The notes under the pieces were generated by a model. That model ran no database searches. It was not told where the DNA came from and saw only the letters and a program-made list of their open reading frames with translations. Position numbers and translations under genes: made by a program. Positions 17,200-25,786 of a stretch of DNA of 64,000 nucleotides are shown in pieces. Origin of the DNA: Mycolicibacterium cosmeticum (GTDB lineage Bacteria; Actinomycetota; Actinomycetes; Mycobacteriales; Mycobacteriaceae); assembly GCF_000613185.1 (NCBI RefSeq), contig NZ_CCBB010000001.1, positions 1,674,001-1,738,000 on the forward strand, read 5' to 3'. Position 1 is the stretch's first letter; every line of letters starts with the position of its first letter.

Positions 17200-18906
17200 G
17201 TGAGCACCGCCGCCGAGACCGAAGCACCGGAACATCCGGAACAACCGGACGCACTCCCGGCGCCCAAGCGGGCCTGGTGGATTCGCCACTACACCTTCTT
17301 CGGCACCGCCGTGGGGTTGCTGTTCATCTGGCTGTCGATGACGCCGTCGCTGCTGCCCCGCGGCCCGCTGTTCCAGGGTCTGGTCAGCGGTGCCGCGGGC
17401 GCGCTCGGGTATCTGTTCGGGGTCTTCGCGGTGTGGCTGGTGCGGTTCATGCGCTCCAAGGACACCAGCCCACCCGCCCCCAAGTGGGCGTGGAAAGCGC
17501 TCGTCGTGGTCGGTATCGCCGGCCAGATCGCCGCCATCGTGTGGTTCCACATGTGGCAGGACGACGTCCGGGATCTGTTCGGCGTGCCGCGCCTGACGTT
17601 CTGGGACCACCCGCTCACGGCGGTGCTGTCCATCGTCTTCCTGTTCGCGTTCGTCGAAATCGGCCAGCTGATCGACAGATTGGTGCACTTCCTGGTCCGC
17701 CAGCTGGAGCGGGTCGCGCCGCCGCGGGTGTCGGCGACGGTGGCGGTGGCGCTGCTGCTGGCGCTGGGCATCGCGCTGCTCAACGGCGTGGTGGTGCGGT
17801 TCGCCATGTCCACCATCAACAACACCTTCGAATCGGTCAACAACGAGACCGATCCCGACAATCCCGCTCCCACAACGCCTTTACGTTCGGGTGGACCGCA
17901 GTCGCTGGTCAGCTGGGAGTCCCTGGGCCACCAGGGCCGGATCTTCGTCTCCGGCGGCCCGTCGGTGGCGGACCTGTCGAAGTTCAACGGCGCCAAGGCC
18001 GTCGAGCCGATCCGGGCCTACGCCGGGCTCAACTCGGCGCAGGGGATCAAGGCGATCGCCAAGCTGGCGGCCGAGGAGCTGCGGCGCACCGGCGGGCTGA
18101 ACCGCAAGGTGATCGCCGTGGCCACCACCACCGGCACCGGCTGGATCAACGAGGCCGAGGCGTCGGCGCTGGAGTACATGTACAACGGCGACACCGCCAT
18201 CGTGTCCATGCAGTACTCGTTCCTGCCCAGCTGGATCTCGTTCCTGGTGGACAAGGAGAACGCCCGCCAGGCCGGCCAGGCGCTGTTCGAACAGGTCGAC
18301 GCGATGGTGCGCGAACTGCCCGAGAACAAGCGGCCCAAGCTGGTGGTGTTCGGGGAAAGCCTGGGCTCCTTCGGCGGTGAGGCGCCGTTCCTGGCCCTGA
18401 ACAACCTGGTCGCCCGCACCGACGGCGCGCTGTTCTCCGGGCCGACGTTCAACAACACCATCTGGACCGACCTGACCATCAACCGCGATGCGGGCTCCCC
18501 GCAGTGGCTGCCCATCTACGACAAGGGCGAGAACGCGAGGTTCGTCGCGCGGCCCGACAACCTGAACCGGCCCGCCGATCCGTGGTCGACGCCCCGGGTG
18601 GTCTACATGCAGCACGCCTCCGACCCCATCGCGTGGTGGAACCCGGATCTGCTGTTCGCCGAACCCGATTGGCTGAAAGAGCCTCGCGGCTATGACGTTT
18701 CACCGCGGATGGAGTGGATTCCGGTGGTGACATTCCTGCAGGTGTCGGCCGATATGGCGGTGGCCGTCGACGTGCCGGACGGCCACGGCCACGTCTACGT
18801 GCGTGACGTCGCCAACGCCTGGGCGGCCGTGCTGCAGCCGCCGGGCTGGACCCCGGCCAAGACCGAGGCGCTGCGCCCGCTGCTACACCCGAACGCCGGC
18901 ACCTAA
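17200..18906 (+). CDS. Membrane-anchored alpha/beta-hydrolase (Rv1069c-like)
   Basis: 568 residues from a GTG only nine bases after echA8. The N-terminal half has about four transmembrane segments: residues around 33-50, 55-80 (GLVSGAAGALGYLFGVFAVWLV), 100-118 and 136-160, then a long helix pair. The C-terminal cytoplasmic or periplasmic domain is a hydrolase of the paired alpha/beta-hydrolase N and C families, with nucleophile motif VFGESLGSFGG (G-E-S-L-G). A catalytic His is expected in the final part, possibly in VDVPDGHGHVYV. Substrate unknown. Its 3' end overlaps the convergent rhodanese gene by 24 bases. Confidence 0.85.
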   Translation: MSTAAETEAPEHPEQPDALPAPKRAWWIRHYTFFGTAVGLLFIWLSMTPSLLPRGPLFQGLVSGAAGALGYLFGVFAVWLVRFMRSKDTSPPAPKWAWKALVVVGIAGQIAAIVWFHMWQDDVRDLFGVPRLTFWDHPLTAVLSIVFLFAFVEIGQLIDRLVHFLVRQLERVAPPRVSATVAVALLLALGIALLNGVVVRFAMSTINNTFESVNNETDPDNPAPTTPLRSGGPQSLVSWESLGHQGRIFVSGGPSVADLSKFNGAKAVEPIRAYAGLNSAQGIKAIAKLAAEELRRTGGLNRKVIAVATTTGTGWINEAEASALEYMYNGDTAIVSMQYSFLPSWISFLVDKENARQAGQALFEQVDAMVRELPENKRPKLVVFGESLGSFGGEAPFLALNNLVARTDGALFSGPTFNNTIWTDLTINRDAGSPQWLPIYDKGENARFVARPDNLNRPADPWSTPRVVYMQHASDPIAWWNPDLLFAEPDWLKEPRGYDVSPRMEWIPVVTFLQVSADMAVAVDVPDGHGHVYVRDVANAWAAVLQPPGWTPAKTEALRPLLHPNAGT

Positions 18907-19263
18907 CACCGGGGCCAGCGCGTGATAGCCGCCCACCACATCGGTGGCCCGGTGCAGGCCCAGGTCCTGCAGGGCGGCGGCGGCCAGGCTGGAGGTGTAG
19001 CCCTCCGAGCACAGGATCACCCATTCGACGTCGTCGTCGGTGGCCTGCGGCAGCCGGGCCTCGCTGGTCGGGTCGGCCCGCCACTCCAGGACGTTGCGTT
19101 CGATCAACAGGGCACCCGGCACCTCGCCCTCGGCGGCGCGCTGGGCGGCCGGCCGGATGTCCACCAGCAGCGCACCGCGTTCCAGCGCGGCGGGCACCTC
19201 GTGAGCTTGCAGGCGGCGCAGCCGCGCCCGCGCGGCGGCCAGCACGTCGTCGATACGGCTCAT
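18883..19263 (-). CDS. Single-domain rhodanese
   Basis: 126 residues forming one rhodanese-like domain, with active-site C85 in the loop CSEGYTSS and the upstream LVDIRPAAQRAAEGEVPGA signature. It probably transfers or carries sulfane sulfur, or reduces persulfides. It directly follows the cysteine dioxygenase gene with one base between stop and start, so the pair works on cysteine sulfur. The last 24 bases lie under the end of the neighbouring hydrolase gene on the other strand. Confidence 0.9.
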   Translation of the reverse strand: MSRIDDVLAAARARLRRLQAHEVPAALERGALLVDIRPAAQRAAEGEVPGALLIERNVLEWRADPTSEARLPQATDDDVEWVILCSEGYTSSLAAAALQDLGLHRATDVVGGYHALAPVLGAGVRV

Positions 19264-19264
19264 G

Positions 19265-19843
19265 TCAGCCCTCCGGTGCGTCGGTCAGCTCGGTCCGGTT
19301 GCGCCGCAACGTCTGCCGGTCGGTGACCTCGTAGTAGGACATCGCGGTCAGCGGTGGCGAGTAGGCGTGCACGCTCAGCGTGATCGGGGCAGCCGGTACT
19401 CCGACCGATCCCCCGGTCGCTACGCTCCTACCCGCCGCAGAGGGCGCCCACACGACGTCGTGCACCCAGCCCAGCGGGAACGCCGCCTGATCGCCGGCGC
19501 GCAGCCGACGGCGCTTGAGCGCCTCGCCGTTCCAGCGTGTCTCGGTGAGCGCGCCCGACACCACCGTCAGCGCGCCCAGCGACCCGCCGTGGTCGTGCAA
19601 TTCGGTGGACCGGTCCGGCACCCAGCTGATCAGCCAGATGTCGAGTTCGTCATCGCCGTACAGCCGGCTGTACCAGCGTTCGTCGGTGGGCGGGCCGCCG
19701 GCGGGCAGCAACCGGTCATACCGGCCGGACAGCACATCGTCGGCGCAGCGGTCGGTGGCGTTGAGCAGGTCGGGCAGCCGCAGCCGGGTGGGTGCGGACA
19801 CCGCGGGCGGGGAGACGAGCGCAGAAGCAGGGGCGGAAACCAT
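19265..19843 (-). CDS. Cysteine dioxygenase
   Basis: A 192-residue cupin enzyme. It oxidises cysteine to cysteine sulfinate with non-haem iron. The three-histidine metal site is complete: H83 and H85 in ELHDHGGS, and H128 in GWVHDVV. SVHAYSPPL supplies the C-terminal signature, with a Tyr matching the catalytic Tyr of CDO, followed by MSYYEV. About 20 extra residues (AGRSVATGGSVGV) sit between the last histidine strand and the SPPL motif, where actinobacterial CDOs usually have a short turn. Operon with the rhodanese gene. Confidence 0.9.
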   Translation of the reverse strand: MVSAPASALVSPPAVSAPTRLRLPDLLNATDRCADDVLSGRYDRLLPAGGPPTDERWYSRLYGDDELDIWLISWVPDRSTELHDHGGSLGALTVVSGALTETRWNGEALKRRRLRAGDQAAFPLGWVHDVVWAPSAAGRSVATGGSVGVPAAPITLSVHAYSPPLTAMSYYEVTDRQTLRRNRTELTDAPEG

Positions 19844-19963
19844 GGGTGACTCCAGGAAAACGACGAACGGTTGGCGGGCGCTGGTGCTCTCAACGAGCGC
19901 GACAACAGCCTCGGAAACCGGTCCCCTCCGTCACGGTCGCGAGTGTTGCATAGATTGGGGAGC

Positions 19964-20398
19964 ATGCGCAGCTACCCGATCCTGGTGATGGCGGCCGCGG
20001 GAGCCGTCCTGGCCGGTTGTTCTTCGCACACCGACACGCCGGCCGCATCGAGCCCCGCCTCCGCCACACCCATCTCGGAGCCGCCCCCGCTGCCGCAGGA
20101 GAAGCCGCTGCCGGCGGGTGCCGTCGCGGTCTCCCCCGGCGGAGTCACCACCGCCGTCGACGTCCCCTCCGACGCCACCGAATCCCAGTACGGCCAGGCC
20201 TGTCATGCCGCCAAGCTGTGGCTGGACGAGCAGCACGCCGAACCGCGCACCCTGGTCGAGGCCTACCTCAAGACCCTGCAGGCCCCCGATGCCAGCGGGC
20301 CGGGCAGCTTCAACACCCCGTGGGCGCAACTGACACCGGCCCAGCAGGCCGGTGTCATCATGGCGGCCAACGCCGCGGCCAACGGCGAGTGCGGCTGA
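19964..20398 (+). CDS. lpqV: Lipoprotein LpqV
   Basis: 144 residues. A type II signal peptide with lipobox LAGC (cysteine at about residue 19) is followed by a proline/serine-rich linker, then a small domain with cysteines in QACHAAKLW and at the C-terminus (GECG). It matches the LpqV family, which sits beside Rv1063c/Rv1065 homologues as here. TAGATT lies seven bases upstream, but GGGGAGC directly precedes the ATG, so leaderless and SD-led initiation cannot be told apart. The protein should be anchored outside the membrane; function unknown. Confidence 0.88.
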   Translation: MRSYPILVMAAAGAVLAGCSSHTDTPAASSPASATPISEPPPLPQEKPLPAGAVAVSPGGVTTAVDVPSDATESQYGQACHAAKLWLDEQHAEPRTLVEAYLKTLQAPDASGPGSFNTPWAQLTPAQQAGVIMAANAAANGECG

Positions 20399-20458
20399 CG
20401 CTTCAAAATCAGGGTGAGCAGAAGCGCCCGACCGCTCGACATACGGCAGGATGGCACT

Positions 20459-21238
20459 GTGGACTTTCGCAATCGGACCGCACTGATCACCGGCGCCAGC
20501 GGCGGAATCGGTGAGGAGTTCGCGCACCAGCTGTCCGGTCTCGGGGCCGACCTGGTGCTCGTCGCCCGCCGCGCGGACAAGCTCAAGGAACTGCGGGCCA
20601 CCCTGTTGCGCAGCACTCCCGGCGTCACCATCGACGTGATCGCCGCCGACCTGTCCGTGCCGGGATCGGGTGCCCAACTGTTCGGCCAGATCGAGCAGCT
20701 GGGCCGGCACGTCGACATCCTGATCAACAACGCCGGCGTCGGATCGCACGGCCTGTTCGCCGAGCTGGACCCCGACGCCTCGGCCACCCAGATCCAGCTG
20801 AACTGCGGGACGCTGGTCGACCTGACCGCCCGGTTCCTGCCGCCGATGATCAAGGCGGGCAACGGCTTGGTGCTCAACGTCGCCTCCACCGCGGCCTTCC
20901 AGCCCACCCCGACCATGGCGGTCTACGGTGCGACCAAGGCCTTCGTGTTGTCGTTCACCGAGGCGCTGTGGCAGGAGACCAAGGGCACCGGGGTCCGGGT
21001 GCTGGCGCTGTGCCCGGGGGCCACCGAGACCGAGTTCTTCGCGCGCACCGGCAAGCAGTTCATGACCAGGGGCCGGCAGACCTCCCGGCAGGTGGTCGAC
21101 ACCGCGCTGGCCGCGGTGGACCGGTCCGGCCCGACGGTCGTCTCCGGGCTCGCCAACACCGTGTTGGCCGCCAGCACCCGGCTGCTGCCCGGCCGGCTGC
21201 TGGCGCCGGTGGCCCAGCGCATCATGAAGGAATCCTGA
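20459..21238 (+). CDS. Short-chain dehydrogenase/reductase
   Basis: 259 residues from a GTG at 20459. The cofactor motif TGASGGIG is at residues 11-18, NNAG near 89-92, a catalytic Ser region in NVASTAAF, and YGATKA with the active-site Tyr and Lys. VALARRADKL-like basic residues after beta-2 suggest NADP preference. The C-terminus is hydrophobic (LANTVLAASTRLLPG), like the DltE-type SDRs linked to the membrane. The 15 codons upstream to 20414 lack family similarity. The patatin gene begins seven bases after its stop. Confidence 0.88.
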   Translation: MDFRNRTALITGASGGIGEEFAHQLSGLGADLVLVARRADKLKELRATLLRSTPGVTIDVIAADLSVPGSGAQLFGQIEQLGRHVDILINNAGVGSHGLFAELDPDASATQIQLNCGTLVDLTARFLPPMIKAGNGLVLNVASTAAFQPTPTMAVYGATKAFVLSFTEALWQETKGTGVRVLALCPGATETEFFARTGKQFMTRGRQTSRQVVDTALAAVDRSGPTVVSGLANTVLAASTRLLPGRLLAPVAQRIMKES

Positions 21239-21244
21239 CCGGCG

Positions 21245-22198
21245 ATGCGGGTCGCCCTGGCACTCGGTAGTGGAGGTGCGCGGGGTTACGCGCACATCGG
21301 GGTCATCAACGAGCTGACCGACCGCGGTTACGACATCGTGGGCATCGCCGGATCCTCGATGGGCGCGCTGGTCGGCGGCCTGTACGCGGCGGGCAAACTC
21401 GACGAATTCGCCCTGTGGGCAAGCTCGTTGACGCAGCGGGCGGTGCTGCGGCTGCTGGATCCCTCCATCAGTTCACCCGGGGTGCTGCGGGCCGGCAAGA
21501 TCCTGGACGCGGTACGCGAGATCCTCGGCGACGCCACCATCGAGCGACTGCCCATCCCGTACACGGCGGTGTCCACCGACCTGATCGCGGGCAAATCGGT
21601 GTGGATGCAGCGCGGCCCGCTCGACGACGCGATCCGGGCGTCCATCGCGATTCCGGGCATCTTCACCCCACACGTGGTCGACGGCCGCCTGCTGGCCGAT
21701 GGCGGCATCCTGGACCCCCTGCCGATGGCACCGATCGCCGCCGTCAATGCCGACCTGACCATCGCGATCAGCCTGGGCGGCCCCGACCCGGCCACCCGAC
21801 CGGGCAAACCCGAACCGCGACCGACCGCCGAGTTCCTGGGCCGGATGTGGCGCAGCACAACGGCTTTGCTGGACACCACGGCGGCCCAGCGGGTGCTGGA
21901 CACCCCGGCCGCCCGGTCGGTGCTCAGCCGGTTCAGCAGCGCCGTCGAGCCGGAGGTTGCGCTCGAGGAGGCCGCCGGCGTGCCGGCGGCGCCGCGGCTG
22001 GGCAGCTTCGAGATCATGAACCGCACCATCGACATCGCCCAGGCGGCGCTGGCCCGGCACACCCTGGCGGCCTACCCGCCCGACCTGCTCATCGAGGTGC
22101 CCCGCACCGCGTGCCGCAGCCTGGAGTTCCACCGCGCCGACGAGGTCATCGAGATCGGCCAGGAGCTGGCCGCCGCCGCGCTCGGCGCGCTGGACTGA
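21245..22198 (+). CDS. Patatin-like phospholipase (RssA/Rv1063c type)
   Basis: 317 residues. Oxyanion-hole motif GSGGARGYAH begins at residue 8, the nucleophile elbow is GSSMG (S38), and the catalytic aspartate is in LLADGGILDPLP (DGG). This is the NTE/RssA branch of bacterial patatins, a serine-aspartate dyad lipid acyl hydrolase. It follows the SDR gene closely and probably shares its transcript. It ends two bases from the stop of a second, convergent patatin. Confidence 0.9.
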   Translation: MRVALALGSGGARGYAHIGVINELTDRGYDIVGIAGSSMGALVGGLYAAGKLDEFALWASSLTQRAVLRLLDPSISSPGVLRAGKILDAVREILGDATIERLPIPYTAVSTDLIAGKSVWMQRGPLDDAIRASIAIPGIFTPHVVDGRLLADGGILDPLPMAPIAAVNADLTIAISLGGPDPATRPGKPEPRPTAEFLGRMWRSTTALLDTTAAQRVLDTPAARSVLSRFSSAVEPEVALEEAAGVPAAPRLGSFEIMNRTIDIAQAALARHTLAAYPPDLLIEVPRTACRSLEFHRADEVIEIGQELAAAALGALD

Positions 22199-22199
22199 T

Positions 22200-23048
22200 T
22201 CAGCGGGACCAGAAGTCGGCGACCGCCGCCGCCACCCGGCGCCCCTGCGCGCGGCCCGCCGCTGCCGACGGCCGCCGACAGCGGGGGTCGAGCGGATCGC
22301 GCCCGAACGCGGCCAGCGCGTCGTCGTCGGCGAAGACGGCCATCGAGGCGCCGGGGAAGGCCGCGATCTCGTCGGCCGCACCGCCGCTGAACGGGGACGG
22401 CGCGTTCTGGGCGGCGGGCACCAGCACCAGCACCGCGTCGCAGTCGGCTGCCGCGCTGGTGTTCACCGCGCTGCGCACCCCGCCGTCCATGTAGCGACGC
22501 GCCCCGATGGTGACCGGCGGCCAGGCGCCGGGCACCGCGCAGCTGGCGGCGACGGCGTCGACCAGCGGGACACCCGATGCCGGTGTGAACACCGCCAGTT
22601 CGCCGGTGGCCACGTCGACGGCGGTGATCCGCAGGTCCCGGTCGGGCCAGTGCTGCGCGGGCAGCCGGTGTGCGATCACCTCGCGGCGCACCGCCTCGGG
22701 GACGGTCTGGGCGGCCACCGCGATCGCGCCGATCCGGCGCATCCGGGATTCGGTGCTGCCGGATTCGCCGAGCGCGGCGACGAACAGCTCGGCCACCTCG
22801 TCGATGTCGACGCCGGAGGCGATTTCGTGCGTTTCCTCGGCGATCTGCCGGGCGTAGAGGTCGTCGAGCGCGGTGCCGCTGCTCACCTGGGCGGCGACGG
22901 CGGAACCGGCCGAGGTACCCAGCAGCACGTCGGCCGCCAGCACGGCGGCCGCGGTGTCCGGGGAGGCATCGGCGATACCGGCCAGCACCCCGGTTTCCCA
23001 GGCGATACCGGCCAGGCCGCCACCGGCCAGGATCAAGCCACGTTTCAC
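22200..23048 (-). CDS. Patatin-like phospholipase (Rv1062 type)
   Basis: 282 residues. GGGLAGIAWETGVL (residues 9-22) is the oxyanion hole, GTSAGS (44-49) holds nucleophile S46, and MDGGVRS holds the catalytic Asp. It differs from its convergent neighbour in length and in the AGIAWETG signature, so it is a separate subfamily and not a recent duplicate. The SRPBCC gene lies upstream on the same strand with a 12-base gap, so the two are likely co-transcribed. Confidence 0.9.
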   Translation of the reverse strand: MKRGLILAGGGLAGIAWETGVLAGIADASPDTAAAVLAADVLLGTSAGSAVAAQVSSGTALDDLYARQIAEETHEIASGVDIDEVAELFVAALGESGSTESRMRRIGAIAVAAQTVPEAVRREVIAHRLPAQHWPDRDLRITAVDVATGELAVFTPASGVPLVDAVAASCAVPGAWPPVTIGARRYMDGGVRSAVNTSAAADCDAVLVLVPAAQNAPSPFSGGAADEIAAFPGASMAVFADDDALAAFGRDPLDPRCRRPSAAAGRAQGRRVAAAVADFWSR

Positions 23049-23060
23049 GGTAGCGCGAAC

Positions 23061-23543
23061 CTAGCGGACCATCTGGTCGGACAGTTCGGCCAGCGACTGG
23101 GCGGCATAGCCTTTCCACAGCCTGCCGAACACCGGCAGCAGCGGTGCCGCCGGCGCCGATCGCGGGTGGATGGTCCAGCGCCACGTCACCAGCGTGCCGG
23201 TGCCCGCCGGTTCGAACAGCCACTGGCCGTCGACGCCGGCGACCAGCGGCGCCAACGGCCCCTTGACGTCGGTGAGCCGGTAGCCGAAGGACCGGGGCGG
23301 ATCGTAGGAGGTCAGTTCCTCACGCATGCTGCCGCCGCCGGTGAGGACCACCGTGCGGGACTGGCCGACCGCGTCCCACGCGCCGGTCTGGCCGCGGGTC
23401 TCCTTGATCGGCGGGATGGGCCCGTACCACCGCCGGAACAGTGACGGCAACGGCATGGGCACCATGTCGCGGAACAGATCCTCGGGCAGGACCGGAATAG
23501 CCCGTGATTGCTCCACCGTCAGCGGCTGCGCCATGATGGCCAT
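23061..23543 (-). CDS. SRPBCC (START-like) ligand-binding protein
   Basis: About 160 residues. The sequence follows the polyketide cyclase/SRPBCC pattern: LTVEQSRAIPVLPEDLFRDMVPMPLPSLF, a central SYDPPRSFGYRL, then a conserved TLVTWRWTIHPRS strand. It forms a helix-grip fold that binds hydrophobic ligands; specificity is unknown. Start could be the ATG at 23543 or 23534. It lies upstream of the patatin gene, suggesting lipid handling. The alcohol dehydrogenase is transcribed divergently from about 28 bases away. Confidence 0.8.
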   Translation of the reverse strand: MAIMAQPLTVEQSRAIPVLPEDLFRDMVPMPLPSLFRRWYGPIPPIKETRGQTGAWDAVGQSRTVVLTGGGSMREELTSYDPPRSFGYRLTDVKGPLAPLVAGVDGQWLFEPAGTGTLVTWRWTIHPRSAPAAPLLPVFGRLWKGYAAQSLAELSDQMVR

Positions 23544-23571
23544 GGTAGCCGGGACCGACCGAGGGAGCGCC

Positions 23572-24615
23572 ATGTCAGCGACGATGCGTGCGCAGCGATT
23601 CTATGCCGATTCGAAAACCATTGCGGTCGAAGAGGTTCCGATACCGGAGCCGGGTCCGGGCGAGGTTCTGGTCAAGGTCGCGTTCTGCGGTATCTGCCAT
23701 TCCGACCTGAGCCTGATCAACGGCACCTTCCCCGCGCAGGTGCCCGTCGTGACCCAGGGACACGAGGCTTCGGGCACCATCGCCAAGCTGGGGCCGGGGG
23801 TCACCGGCTGGGCCGAGGGTGACCGCGTGGTGGTGGCGGCGGGCCGGCCCTGCCTGGGCTGTGTGAACTGCCTGCGCGGGGACCTGAGCAACTGTCTGCG
23901 CATCCGGCTGATGGCCTTCGCCTACGACGGGGCGTGGGCGCAGTACACCGTCGCGCAGGCGTTCGGGCTCACCCGGGTACCCGACAACGTCCCGCTCGAG
24001 CAGGCCGCCATCCTCGCCGACGCGGTGTCGACACCGTTCGGCGCCGTCGTGCGCACGGGCCAGGTGGGTATCGGCGAGTCCGTCGGGGTGTGGGGTGTGG
24101 GTGGCATCGGCACCCATATCGTGCAATTGGCCCGGTTGGTCGGTGCGGCGCCCATCATCGCCGTCGACATCAAACCCGCGGTGCTGCAGCGTGCCCTGGA
24201 ACTGGGCGCCGACCACGCGTTCGACGCCCGCGATGAGTCGTTGCGCGACAAGATCATCGAGGTCACCGGCGGCCGCGGGGTGGACGTCGCGTTCGACGCG
24301 GTGGGCGTGGCGCAGACCTTCGACCAGGCGCTGGCCGCCCTCACCGTGGGCGGGCGGCTGGTCGGGGTCGGCATGAGTGCCGACGCCCCGACGATCGGGC
24401 CGACGTCGCTGTTCAACCTCACCAAGCGCCAGGTGCGCGGTCACCTCGGTTACCAGAACGCCGATATCGGGACGCTGGCCAATCTGGTGTCTCTGGGCCG
24501 GCTGGACCTGCACCGGTCGATCAGCGACATCGTCCCGCTCGACGATGTCGCCGCGGGCATCGAGAAGCTGGAACGCGCCGACGGTGACCCGATCCGAATC
24601 CTGGTGGCGCCCTAG
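23572..24615 (+). CDS. adh: Zinc-dependent alcohol dehydrogenase
   Basis: 347 residues of the MDR family. Catalytic zinc ligands are C39 and H64 with E65 (GHE), and the structural-zinc lobe has C94, C97, C100 and C108. The Rossmann loop is GVWGVGGIGTH, and the aspartate in AVDIKP indicates NAD preference. It oxidises primary or similar alcohols; the substrate cannot be told. GAGGGAG precedes the ATG at 23572. Its stop overlaps that of the convergent DapB-like gene by four bases. Confidence 0.92.
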   Translation: MSATMRAQRFYADSKTIAVEEVPIPEPGPGEVLVKVAFCGICHSDLSLINGTFPAQVPVVTQGHEASGTIAKLGPGVTGWAEGDRVVVAAGRPCLGCVNCLRGDLSNCLRIRLMAFAYDGAWAQYTVAQAFGLTRVPDNVPLEQAAILADAVSTPFGAVVRTGQVGIGESVGVWGVGGIGTHIVQLARLVGAAPIIAVDIKPAVLQRALELGADHAFDARDESLRDKIIEVTGGRGVDVAFDAVGVAQTFDQALAALTVGGRLVGVGMSADAPTIGPTSLFNLTKRQVRGHLGYQNADIGTLANLVSLGRLDLHRSISDIVPLDDVAAGIEKLERADGDPIRILVAP

Positions 24616-25712
24616 CTCAGATGCGGGGCGGCACGGGCCGCGACGAACGGCAGGTCCAGGTAGGTGGCGATGCCCGGCGGCGCGGCGCACACCGCGGGCA
24701 CCGAGTTGACGCAGTGCGCCGCGGTGCCCACCACACCCGGTTCGGCGGAGCCGACGATCGAACCACGGTCGGCGGAGCCGACGATCGAACCTCGACCCAC
24801 CTCGTCACCGGGCTCGCCCTGGAATCCGCGCACCACCACCGTGAAGTCGGGATTGCCGCGCACGGCCATCTCGTAACGCTGCCCTTCCGGGCCGAAAGTC
24901 CATGGGGGGTCGAGGTTTTCCTCACCCATCAGCCAGTTGACGGTGATCCGCACGACGGGTTCGCCGTCGACCTGCGCCTCCCAGTGGAACCGGCGGGCGG
25001 CGACCTGGCCGGGTGCGATGTCGCCGATCGGCGACGCGATGGGAGCGGTGGCCACAGCCACCTCCTGGGCGGTGACCACCCGCGGATCGGCCCGGAAGCC
25101 GAGTTTGTCGGTGCACATCCGGACAGCCTGGATGAAACCGCCGTCGAGCATCTTCTGCATGGGTCCGCTCATCGCCTTGTCCGGGGTGTCCCCGAACCCC
25201 ATCACGTGCCGCAGCACATCCGGTGCGTCGTAGGTGCGCAGGTCGGAGAACTCCTCGGCCCGGACGAAGGTCACCCTGGTGGACAACACCGACAACAACA
25301 GCGGGAACTTCTCGCTGAATCCGCCGGGGGCGATGCCGGTGCCGTGCAGCGTCACCCCGCCCGCCAGGGCCGCCTCGCGCAGGGGCGCAGCTTGTTTCGC
25401 GCTCGGGTACAGCCAACCGACCGGTGTCACCACGTTTTTCCCCGACCGCAGCAACGCGGCCACCTCGTCGGGATCGGGCAGCAGCGGCGCATAGATGACG
25501 GCGTCGGCGTCCAGCGCGAGGATGTCCTCGACGCGGTTGGTGGCCGGCACCCCGAGCGGGCCGGTGCCGACGATGTCCCCGACATCCCGGCCGTTCTTGG
25601 CCTCGCTGTGCACCCATGCCCCGGCGAGCTCGAGGTCGGGATGGTCGAGGATGCCCTTGATGGCCGCGCTGCCCACCCCGCCGGTCGCCCACTGCACCAC
25701 GCGCAACGCCAT
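24612..25712 (-). CDS. DapB-like NAD(P)-dependent oxidoreductase (lipid/steroid-linked family)
   Basis: 366 residues with an N-terminal Rossmann motif (VVQWATGGVGSAAIKG) and the pattern of mycobacterial dihydrodipicolinate-reductase-like proteins, which are not true lysine enzymes. Signatures include VIYAPLLPDPDEVAALLRSGKNVVTPVG and LHGTGIAPGGFSEK. GGGAGCG precedes the ATG at 25712; the ORF extends upstream without similarity. A KstR-type operator lies 27 bases ahead of the start, so control by cholesterol-derived signals is likely. A 27-base tandem repeat near the C-terminus duplicates nine residues (GSIVGSADR/GSIVGSAEP). Confidence 0.82.
   Translation of the reverse strand: MALRVVQWATGGVGSAAIKGILDHPDLELAGAWVHSEAKNGRDVGDIVGTGPLGVPATNRVEDILALDADAVIYAPLLPDPDEVAALLRSGKNVVTPVGWLYPSAKQAAPLREAALAGGVTLHGTGIAPGGFSEKFPLLLSVLSTRVTFVRAEEFSDLRTYDAPDVLRHVMGFGDTPDKAMSGPMQKMLDGGFIQAVRMCTDKLGFRADPRVVTAQEVAVATAPIASPIGDIAPGQVAARRFHWEAQVDGEPVVRITVNWLMGEENLDPPWTFGPEGQRYEMAVRGNPDFTVVVRGFQGEPGDEVGRGSIVGSADRGSIVGSAEPGVVGTAAHCVNSVPAVCAAPPGIATYLDLPFVAARAAPHLS
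24742..24791. repeat. In-frame 27-base tandem repeat
   Basis: A 23-base unit beginning TCGGCGGAGCCGACG occurs identically at 24742-24764 and 24769-24791, period 27. Each unit contains a small hairpin (TCGGC-GGA-GCCGA). It repeats nine codons within the DapB-like gene. Confidence 0.9.
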
Positions 25713-25738
25713 TGTCGCTCCCTTCCCAGCGCAAGAAC

Positions 25739-25752
25739 TAGAACACGTTCTA
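25739..25752. promoter_or_regulatory. KstR-like operator
   Basis: TAGAACACGTTCTA is a 6-2-6 perfect inverted repeat that fits the published KstR motif TNNAACNNGTTNNA, including the flanking TAG/CTA. It lies 27 bases upstream of the DapB-like start and 35 bases upstream of the divergent EmbR-like gene. KstR is the TetR-type repressor of the mycobacterial cholesterol-catabolism regulon. The binding call is inference from the motif. Confidence 0.75.
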
Positions 25753-25775
25753 CCACCTTTCGGCGCGCTGCCCGG

Positions 25776-25781
25776 CACAAT
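25776..25781 (+). promoter_or_regulatory. -10 box of a leaderless promoter for the EmbR-like gene
   Basis: CACAAT ends five bases before a GTG (25787) that is immediately followed by an ATG (25790), so transcription should begin at or next to the initiation codon. No SD sequence is visible. Confidence 0.4.
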
Positions 25782-25786
25782 GACCG

